Source: JAEUMG01 sp046349315
Lineage (GTDB): Bacteria > Pseudomonadota > Alphaproteobacteria > Rhizobiales > Aestuariivirgaceae
Direction of reading: 5' to 3'
DNA: 64,000 bases
NCBI GenBank assembly: GCA_046349315.1
Contig: JAXMCQ010000024.1
Span: forward strand, 1 to 64,000
Shown in pieces: positions 34,305 to 40,549 of the stretch. Both the position numbers and the translations under genes were made by a program. Positions within the stretch are counted from its first letter, which is position 1, and every line of letters starts with the position of its first letter. The notes beneath the pieces were generated by a model. It saw only the letters and a list, made by a program, of their open reading frames with translations, did not search any database and was not told the DNA's origin.

Positions 34305-35360
34305 TCACTCGGTCGGTCGCCGCCGGCCGAATTCCTTGACGCCCCCCAGGCGAGCAAAAAGTGCTGCGCGCCGGTGCGGCTCGTCGAAATAAAGGGAGAA
34401 GATGATCGATAAGAGGAAAATCAGCCCGCGGACCGTGTTGACCCAGGCGCCGGTGAGTCCCGTCGCAACCAGACCGGGCTCAACCATGGCGATGATGAAA
34501 CAGCCGAATACGGTTCCTACAAGGGTGGCGCGGCCGCCGAAGATCGATGTGCCGCCAATCAGCACCGAGGCAATGGCGATCAGCAGATAGCCTTGACCCT
34601 GATTGCCGAAATAGTTCTTGTTCTCGAGAGTAAGGAAGATTGCCGCGATCCCCGCCAGTGCACCCATGAGCGTGAACAAGCGGATTTTCTCGCGATCGAC
34701 ATCGATCCCGACGACGCGTGCCACATCGTTAGAATCCCCCATGAAAAGTACATGCTCGCCAAAGCGATGGCGGTTGAGAATGAACCAGAGAAAAACGACG
34801 ATCAGCGTCGTCCACAAAGCCTGAAGCGGAATTTGTTGCAGCCAATCCGGTACTCCAAGTCCGGCGAACGGCCGCCCCACCAGCCATTGCCATACCGAAC
34901 TTTCTTCGGCTCCACGCAATGCATAGGACTTGCCGCCGGAAAGCACCGTCGCCATGCCGTACCAGAAGAACTGCGTGCCGAGCGTCGCGATGAAAGAGGG
35001 GATGCCGACTTTCGCCACCAGCAAGCCGTTGATGAAGCCGACCATCACGCCCGATGCCACCGCGGCGATGACGGCGATCCAGCCGAGATCGTATTCTTTG
35101 AACAGGACCGCGAAAACGAAACCCGAGAAACCGAGTATCGCCGGAAAGCAAAGGTCGATCTCGCCGGCCCCGATGACGAAGGTGAGACCGGCGGCGAGCA
35201 GGATCACAGGCGGAAGCGTGGAGAGGAAGGTCGTGTACTGGTAGGGCTGCAGGAAGACGTTCGGCGCAAGATACATGAACAGCGCCAGCAGCAGGAAAAA
35301 CACAATGATGATGGGCAGTGCCTCGATGCGCCGGGCGAGGGGGATCGCGTAGCGGTTCAT
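34305..35360 (-). CDS. Sugar ABC transporter permease (FrcC-like)
   Basis: A 351-residue RbsC/FrcC-family permease with about 10 helices, the first being ALPIIIVFFLLLALFMYLAP. The family motif VIGAGEIDLCFPAILGFSG corresponds to the conserved Asp-Leu-Ser region; the cytoplasmic loop with MGDSNDVARVVGIDVDREKI and the VLIGGTSIFGGRATLVGTVF segment are clear. A single permease gene serves this system, implying a homodimer. The gap of 204 bases to the ATPase gene upstream is filled by a palindromic repeat, which is unusual inside an operon. Confidence 0.92.
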   Translation of the reverse strand: MNRYAIPLARRIEALPIIIVFFLLLALFMYLAPNVFLQPYQYTTFLSTLPPVILLAAGLTFVIGAGEIDLCFPAILGFSGFVFAVLFKEYDLGWIAVIAAVASGVMVGFINGLLVAKVGIPSFIATLGTQFFWYGMATVLSGGKSYALRGAEESSVWQWLVGRPFAGLGVPDWLQQIPLQALWTTLIVVFLWFILNRHRFGEHVLFMGDSNDVARVVGIDVDREKIRLFTLMGALAGIAAIFLTLENKNYFGNQGQGYLLIAIASVLIGGTSIFGGRATLVGTVFGCFIIAMVEPGLVATGLTGAWVNTVRGLIFLLSIIFSLYFDEPHRRAALFARLGGVKEFGRRRPTE

Positions 35361-35435
35361 GGCATCTCCCCGCTCACCCCTCTCCTCTTGTGGAATAGGG
35401 GGGAATGTGCCGGCACTCCGGGTGAGGGCGCGTAA

Positions 35436-35542
35436 ACCCTCATCCTGAGGTGCACCGCCAAGGGCGGTGCCTCGAAGGATGGCAAGTTGCGCAATCCCTG
35501 CGTGCTTCGCCGCCCGCTACGCGGGCGCCTTAGCATGAGGGT
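35436..35542. repeat. Compound palindromic repeat between ABC ATPase and permease genes
   Basis: The element starts ACCCTCATCCTGAGGTGC and ends with CTTAGCATGAGGGTG, giving complementary ends ACCCTCAT/ATGAGGGT. An internal hairpin CACCGCC-aa-GGGCGGTG and a CCGCCCGCTACGCGGGCG hairpin lie within. This CCTGAGGTGC...CGAAGGATGG pattern is characteristic of rhizobial intergenic repeats. It separates two genes of one operon. Confidence 0.75.
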
Positions 35543-35564
35543 GATCGAGCCACATGACATCTAT

Positions 35565-36344
35565 TCACCGTTCCTGGTGCAGCCCAATCATGTATTCGGT
35601 GAGATCGGCGACATTCATGTCCTTTGGATTGATATCGGAGACGATTTCGCCGCGATCGATGACCACCAGCCGGTCGGCAACGTCATGAACATGGGCCAGA
35701 TTATGCTCGATATAGATGCAGGCGTGGCCTTGATCCTTGATGCGCCGGACGAAGTCGAGAACCTTGCGGACTTCTTTCACGGCGAGCGCGACTGTCGGTT
35801 CGTCGAGCACGATAAGATCGGCCTTGAAATGCATGGCGCGCCCAATGGCGATGCCCTGTCGCTCGCCGCCCGATAGTTGCTTGACGGTTGAGTCGACCGT
35901 AATCCCCTTGCCACGAAAGCCGATCGCCTTTTTCAATATCTCTTCGGCGATGCGCTTTTCAGCCTTGATGTCGATGAAGCCCCAGCGGTCGGTGATCTGG
36001 CGACCAACGAAGAAATTGCGCCACAAAGGCTGTTTCTCGCCCAGCGATTTGTCCTGGTAGACTGTTTGGATGGCCAGATCGTGGGCGATGCCGACCGAAT
36101 AGTGATCCAGGTCTATTTCGCGATCACGGATGAAAATACGACCGGATGTCGGTTTCATGACCCCGGTCAATGTCTTTATGAGCGTCGATTTTCCCGCGCC
36201 ATTGTCGCCGATGAGACCAACGATTTCGTTGCGGCCAATGGCCAGGTTGATGTTCTTCAAAGCCTGGATCGCGCCGAAGTACTTCTGGACATTTTCAAGT
36301 CGCACAATATGGCGATAGTCGTCGCTCTGACGATCATCATTCAT
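35565..36344 (-). CDS. Sugar ABC transporter ATPase, single domain (FrcA-like)
   Basis: A 259-residue ABC ATPase with one nucleotide-binding domain: Walker A LIGDNGAGKSTLIKTLTG, Q-loop region IQTVYQDKSLGE, signature QLSGGERQGIAIGRAM, Walker B LIVLDEPTVALA and H-loop YIEHNLAHV. It resembles FrcA, the single-domain ATPase of the fructose/mannose/ribose system of Sinorhizobium, and works as a homodimer with the single permease. Its ATG overlaps the GntR stop as ATGA, so it is coupled to the regulator gene. Confidence 0.93.
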   Translation of the reverse strand: MNDDRQSDDYRHIVRLENVQKYFGAIQALKNINLAIGRNEIVGLIGDNGAGKSTLIKTLTGVMKPTSGRIFIRDREIDLDHYSVGIAHDLAIQTVYQDKSLGEKQPLWRNFFVGRQITDRWGFIDIKAEKRIAEEILKKAIGFRGKGITVDSTVKQLSGGERQGIAIGRAMHFKADLIVLDEPTVALAVKEVRKVLDFVRRIKDQGHACIYIEHNLAHVHDVADRLVVIDRGEIVSDINPKDMNVADLTEYMIGLHQER

Positions 36345-37078
36345 TTGATCAAGACCCGGCGTTTCTGCTTCTCACGTCGCGCCGCGCGGTTGATGGTGTT
36401 CTGGGTGTCGGCAATGAGATTGCGCGCCGCCTTGCGGGCGGCTTCCGGCCGCTTGGCGCGGATCGCCTTCAAAATCCCCTCATGCAGGGAAAGCGCATCG
36501 CGCGGGTTCAGCCGCTGCGCCACGGTGAATTCGAAGAGCTTGGCCAGCATCGATTCGATCGCCCGGCCGAAGGGCACGATCAGCTCATTGCCGGAGGCAT
36601 TGAGGATGGTGAGGTGGAAGCGGACATCGGCGAGGTTCCAGGCGACCGGGTCCTGGGAGGAGATCATGTCGGCCAATGCCGCCTCGATCTCGGCAAGTTG
36701 CTCGGGCGTACGGTTGGCCGCGGCAAGGGCTGCGGCCTCAGGCTCGATGATGAAGCGAATCTGCTGCACTTCGCGCGCGAAGCGTTCGTAATTGACGCTG
36801 GCGCTGTACCAGGTCAACACGTCGCGATCGAGCAGGTTCCATGACGTGCGCGGCTCGACGCGCGAACCGATCTTGGGGCGCGACAAGATCATGCCCTTGC
36901 CCGCCAAAGTCTTGATCGCCTCACGGACCGCGGTGCGGCTCACCTTGTATACGCGGCACCATTCAGCCTCGTTCGGCAGAAGTGTGCCGGGCGCGAATTC
37001 GCCTTTCAGAATCCGCGCGCCGATATCTTGCGCCACCGCGACGTGAAGGCTCTTGCCGCGCGCTTTGCCCGTCGGCAT
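36341..37078 (-). CDS. GntR-family transcriptional regulator with FCD domain (FadR subfamily)
   Basis: A 245-residue repressor-type regulator. The winged helix-turn-helix is at residues 10-80 (ILKGEFAPGTLLPNEAEW, VSRTAVREAIKTLAGKGMI, SRPKIGSRV), followed by the all-helical FCD ligand domain from about residue 95 to 230 (RFIIEPEAAALAAANRT, DVRFHLTILNASGNE, LHEGILKAI). The metal/ligand residues Asp, His and His of FCD are present in DVRFH and SLHEGI. It heads the ABC operon and overlaps the ATPase gene by ATGA. A TNGTNNNACNA operator at 37130-37140 lies upstream of its start, so it very likely autoregulates the operon in response to the transported sugar or a derivative. Confidence 0.93.
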   Translation of the reverse strand: MPTGKARGKSLHVAVAQDIGARILKGEFAPGTLLPNEAEWCRVYKVSRTAVREAIKTLAGKGMILSRPKIGSRVEPRTSWNLLDRDVLTWYSASVNYERFAREVQQIRFIIEPEAAALAAANRTPEQLAEIEAALADMISSQDPVAWNLADVRFHLTILNASGNELIVPFGRAIESMLAKLFEFTVAQRLNPRDALSLHEGILKAIRAKRPEAARKAARNLIADTQNTINRAARREKQKRRVLIK

Positions 37079-37128
37079 GGCCCTGTCTCTCCCATTTTGA
37101 CAAGTGAGGCTAGCACAGGCGAAAGGGA

Positions 37129-37141
37129 TTTGTACTACAAA
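37129..37141. promoter_or_regulatory. FadR-type GntR operator upstream of the gntR-ABC operon
   Basis: TTTGTACTACAAA is a perfect 13-base palindrome (odd centre C), and its core TTGTACTACAA fits the FadR-subfamily consensus TNGTNNNACNA at every fixed position. It begins about 50 bases upstream of the gntR ATG, a place where binding would block transcription. The adjoining repressor is of the matching subfamily, which supports autoregulation. Confidence 0.65.
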
Positions 37142-37152
37142 TTTATGTGGAT

Positions 37153-37290
37153 GATTTTCCCTCCCCCTTGTGGGGAGGGATCAAGGGTGGGGGTCGTACG
37201 ATTTCGCAAGGATCAATCTCGGAGATTGCGTAACCCCCACCCTGTCCTCGCGACGCTCGGACGTCCCTCCCCACAAGGGGGAGGGAAATC
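37153..37290. repeat. 138-base inverted repeat between gntR and the caspase gene
   Basis: Ends GATTTTCCCTCCCCC and GGGGGAGGGAAATC are near-perfect complements. The inner arms GGGTGGGGGT and ACCCCCACCC also pair. Both ends contain CCCTCCCCC-TTGT-GGGGAGGG hairpins of the family seen at 6664 and 33197. It fills the gap between the upstream region of gntR and the stop of the caspase-like gene and may terminate the latter. Confidence 0.75.
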
Positions 37291-37294
37291 TCAC

Positions 37295-40201
37295 TCAATG
37301 CACCGACGCCAGAAAGAATCTTGGGATCGCGTTGGGCTTGGTCATCACCGCGCTCTGCCGGTTCTCGGTGAGAGTGGCGACGCGTTCCGACAATTGCTCG
37401 TCGAGTTCCGATGTCGAGAGAAGGCCGTCTTTGCCATAGGCTTCCGGATCTTTGAGGGTTGCGATCAACGCATCGGTGAAGGCGCCATTCTGCCAGCGCG
37501 AATCCTCGAAAGACACCTGGCGTCCGGTCGATGAGGCGAACATCACGATGCCATTCGAATCCTGCGAGAGGTCGTTGGCAAAGCCAGTCATATCGGCGCG
37601 CCCCTGGCCGCCGCCCTCAATGCCATTGCCGGCGTGGCAGGCGTCCATGAACAGCAGCACCTTGGCCTGGATCGTACGCAGGCTTTCGCGGATGACGATG
37701 CCGCTCAAGGATGTCGCCGCCAGCTCATCTTCCTCGAGGCTCGCGTCTGCGGGGAGGAAATGGAATCCGCCTTGCGCGTCGGTCACGCCATGGCCGGCCA
37801 TGAACACCAGGACATAATCAGTCGGACTCGCCTTCTTGCGCAGGCGCGAGAGTTCGACCTCGATCTTGTTCTCGCTAGCTCTGTGGTCGAGGAGCAGCAC
37901 CGTGTTGACGCTGTCGAAGTAGCGCCCTTCCTGTTCCTTGAGCGCCGCCTCGAGATCGGCGGCATCCTTGGCGGCGTATCTGAGCTTGAGCTGATCGTCG
38001 TCATAATCGCTCACCCCGACGAGCAGGGCGAAGAGCTTGGGCTTGGGCCCTTGCGTGCTATTGCCCGTCCATTTGATCGGCACGGAGGAGGGCACGCTTG
38101 CCTGGTCATCGCTGAAGGCGATGAGTGAGATCGTGCTGTTGCGCGATGGAATGGGAATATCGATGGTCAGGTCCTGGTCGACCGGATAATCGCTTTCAGC
38201 CGGCGTGAAGCTGCGGGCTTGCGACAACTGCCCGTCGATGCGGGCCTCGACGCGGGTGATCGGGCGCCCGGAGGGCGAGCGCAGGCGATATTTGAGCACA
38301 AGCTCATTATCGGCGACCGCCACGCCGCGCGGATCGGCGATCACCTCGATCACCGGCGGCAGCAAGCTGTCGATCGATCCTTCCTCGGTCCTGCGGTCGG
38401 CGGCGGTGTTGGCCTGTGCGATCGCGTTCGCCTCGTCGCCGGTCTCGAGCACGAGCTGCACGATATCGGGCCGGTAGAAACGCTGGCGAAAGCGTGAAGC
38501 GGGGAAGAAGTCGGGCGTATCATCCCAACTCTTGCCGTTCACATGCCAGCCGATGAGATCTTCGCCGCCGGGCGATGCGGCGTAATAGCCGCTCGGTGTC
38601 CAGGCGATCCAGGTCTTGTCCGGCACATGGATGAAGAAGGCGAGGAGTTCGGTGCCGTCGGACGCCCTGAACCAGCGAATGGTGCCGTCGCCGAAGGCCG
38701 CAACGATGAAGCGGCCGTCGGCGGAAAGGTTGACGCCCCATGTGGTGCCCGGAACCTGGACGCGCCACATTTTCTGCCCCTTCGCATCGAAGCGATAGAG
38801 GCCCCATTCGGCGCCGAGGACGAAGCTCTGGCCATCTGGCGCAATGGCGAGGCTGCGCGCGCGCTCGTAAGTCTCAAGCGCCAGCACTTGCGCATTGAGG
38901 GTCGGAAAGTCGTTTATCCAGCTTTCGATCGGCAGGCGATCGATATTGGGCTCGATATAATCGGCGGGACGCTCGGCCATCGCCTCGAAGGCAAGGCGCT
39001 TCACATCGAACCGCCACGGCTGTTCGCTGCCGAGCTTGAGGCCGAACCACACGCCGGTCGCATCAGGCGCGCTCCAGAAGTGGCCGCCGCGCTTGGTGCG
39101 CATGTCGGCGGTGATCGGCCCGTGATAGCCTTCCTGGCCGTTTTGCAGTGGCATTAGGCTGCCATCCGGCTCGACGATGCCGAAGGCCGGATCGGCTGCT
39201 GCGAAGGCAACGCCGCCGCCCGGTACCGGCGTCAGGTCGAGGATCGTATTGAGCGGGCCGGGAAGCACCTGCATCGCGCCCCGGCCGCGATCGCCCCAGG
39301 CGAGGATCGGGCTTGTTCCATCGATATCGAAGGTTCCGCCGGCATAGAGCGTGTTGCCGTCGCTCGACCAGGCGATTGCCGCGAGCGACCCGTTATTGGC
39401 CTTCTCGGTGTCGGCTGCGTAGAGGAGGTCGAGCGTCTTGCCATCGAGAATATCGACCTTGGAGGTGGTGTAGTGGCCGACGGCGACCATCATGCCGTCG
39501 GGGCTAAAGGCGATGCCTTTGGGCTCGGCGTCGCCAGGCGCCTTCACCTTGGCGATGAGGTGCAATTGGTCGTCATAGAGCCTGATGTTGAAATCCTCCG
39601 ATGTCGTCACCAGGCGATTTTTGGCGTCGAAGGAAAGGGCATAGACGGCTCCCTGGCCTTCCGGCACATATCGCTCGTCGGCGAGCGGCTCGCCATCGAA
39701 GGGGGCGGTCCAGACCTTGACGCCGCCGCGACTCATCAGGCCGACCGCCAGCCGGCTGCCGTCGGCCGAGAATGCGAGTTCGCCGATCGAGGGACCGAGC
39801 GGCCCGAGGCGGCGTATGAGTTGGCCGGTCGCACTGTCGAAGATGTGGACATAATTGGCAGTGGGGTAAGCGTCCCAGCCGCCGGCCGCGATGAGGCTTC
39901 CATCCGGCGAGATTGCGACAGCGTTGACCTTGCCGCCATTGTCGGGTGAGATTGGCACGCGCAGGGTGCGGAGTAGCTTGCCGTCGGGCAGCGACCACAG
40001 GCGGATCGTCTTGTCGCTCGAACCCGTGACCATGAGCTTGCCATCGGCGCTGAGATCGACACGCATCACGACCCCCGTGTGCATGCCGGCCTCGATCCGG
40101 AGCATCGGACCCTGGACCGGGACGTCGTCGGCCGCCATTGCCGGCGCGAACTCCGCCAGGAGCCCGAGCATCACCAGGAATAGTGCGACTATGAGTTGCA
40201 T
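37295..40201 (-). CDS. Exported WD40-repeat protein with C-terminal caspase-like (peptidase C14) domain
   Basis: A 968-residue protein. The N-terminus is a signal peptide (MQLIVALFLVMLGLLAEF, then APAMAADD). Residues about 45-560 are WD40-like beta-propeller repeats (SADGKLMVTGSSDKTIRLWS, SPDGSLIAAGGWDA, SADGRFIVAAFGDGTIRWF). A linker with an Ig-like stretch follows. Residues about 720-968 form a caspase fold: KLFALLVGVSDYDDDQLK, catalytic His804 in FMAGHGV and Cys855 in LLFMDACHAGNG. This is a bacterial metacaspase-like (C14) enzyme, expected to cleave after basic or acidic residues. The ATG at 40201 is chosen because it yields the signal peptide; the frame runs 28 codons further. It stands alone between repeats and the leuA leader. 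Confidence 0.9.
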   Translation of the reverse strand: MQLIVALFLVMLGLLAEFAPAMAADDVPVQGPMLRIEAGMHTGVVMRVDLSADGKLMVTGSSDKTIRLWSLPDGKLLRTLRVPISPDNGGKVNAVAISPDGSLIAAGGWDAYPTANYVHIFDSATGQLIRRLGPLGPSIGELAFSADGSRLAVGLMSRGGVKVWTAPFDGEPLADERYVPEGQGAVYALSFDAKNRLVTTSEDFNIRLYDDQLHLIAKVKAPGDAEPKGIAFSPDGMMVAVGHYTTSKVDILDGKTLDLLYAADTEKANNGSLAAIAWSSDGNTLYAGGTFDIDGTSPILAWGDRGRGAMQVLPGPLNTILDLTPVPGGGVAFAAADPAFGIVEPDGSLMPLQNGQEGYHGPITADMRTKRGGHFWSAPDATGVWFGLKLGSEQPWRFDVKRLAFEAMAERPADYIEPNIDRLPIESWINDFPTLNAQVLALETYERARSLAIAPDGQSFVLGAEWGLYRFDAKGQKMWRVQVPGTTWGVNLSADGRFIVAAFGDGTIRWFRASDGTELLAFFIHVPDKTWIAWTPSGYYAASPGGEDLIGWHVNGKSWDDTPDFFPASRFRQRFYRPDIVQLVLETGDEANAIAQANTAADRRTEEGSIDSLLPPVIEVIADPRGVAVADNELVLKYRLRSPSGRPITRVEARIDGQLSQARSFTPAESDYPVDQDLTIDIPIPSRNSTISLIAFSDDQASVPSSVPIKWTGNSTQGPKPKLFALLVGVSDYDDDQLKLRYAAKDAADLEAALKEQEGRYFDSVNTVLLLDHRASENKIEVELSRLRKKASPTDYVLVFMAGHGVTDAQGGFHFLPADASLEEDELAATSLSGIVIRESLRTIQAKVLLFMDACHAGNGIEGGGQGRADMTGFANDLSQDSNGIVMFASSTGRQVSFEDSRWQNGAFTDALIATLKDPEAYGKDGLLSTSELDEQLSERVATLTENRQSAVMTKPNAIPRFFLASVH

Positions 40202-40374
40202 GCGCGCCGTCTCAAGAAACCGACGCCAATCTACTCCGTGATGGTTCAGTTGCAATCGCCAGTCCATAGCCCCAATCCACCTCATGACTGGTGAATTTAA
40301 TTCCCAATAATGGCAAAAATATGTTCATGATCCGTTCTCTTTGCGAATTTATCGCTATGGGTTATGAGGGCGCC

Positions 40375-40458
40375 ATGTCCGCAATGCGCCAATCTGTCGA
40401 TTTTCGTTCCGGCTCCGCCGGACTCGCATTGCTTGGCCTGCTTCTTAGCAGCCCCTGA
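40375..40458 (+). CDS. leuL: leuA leader peptide, 27 residues
   Basis: A short reading frame 91 bases before leuA, starting ATG at 40375 with GAGGG at 40366-40370 before it and ending TGA at 40456. The sequence ends SGSAGLALLGLLLSSP, with six leucine codons within eight (CTC, TTG, CTT, CTG, CTT, CTT). That pattern is the hallmark of leucine attenuation: ribosome stalling at the leucine codons when charged tRNA-Leu is scarce alters downstream RNA folding. A hairpin follows immediately, covering the stop codon. The gene symbol is by analogy with enteric leuL. Rhizobial leuA leaders are described in comparative work on attenuation in alphaproteobacteria. Confidence 0.8.
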   Translation: MSAMRQSVDFRSGSAGLALLGLLLSSP

Positions 40459-40489
40459 GGGCCGGCTGGGCGTTGTCGCCTGGGCCTTC
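40457..40489 (+). terminator. Putative attenuator hairpin before leuA
   Basis: The sequence can fold with an outer stem GAGGGCC/GGCCTTC (40457-40463 and 40483-40489) and an inner stem GGGCG/CGCCT closed by a TTGT loop at 40473-40476. It overlaps the leader stop codon, so ribosome position would govern its formation. There is no T-run after it (CGGGGATC follows), so termination may need help or the control may act on translation. Pairing was worked out by eye. Confidence 0.5.
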
Positions 40490-40549
40490 CGGGGATCAAC
40501 TGAGCCAAACTACACTCAGACCTAAGCAAGGCCAGAAGGCACGACTTCC

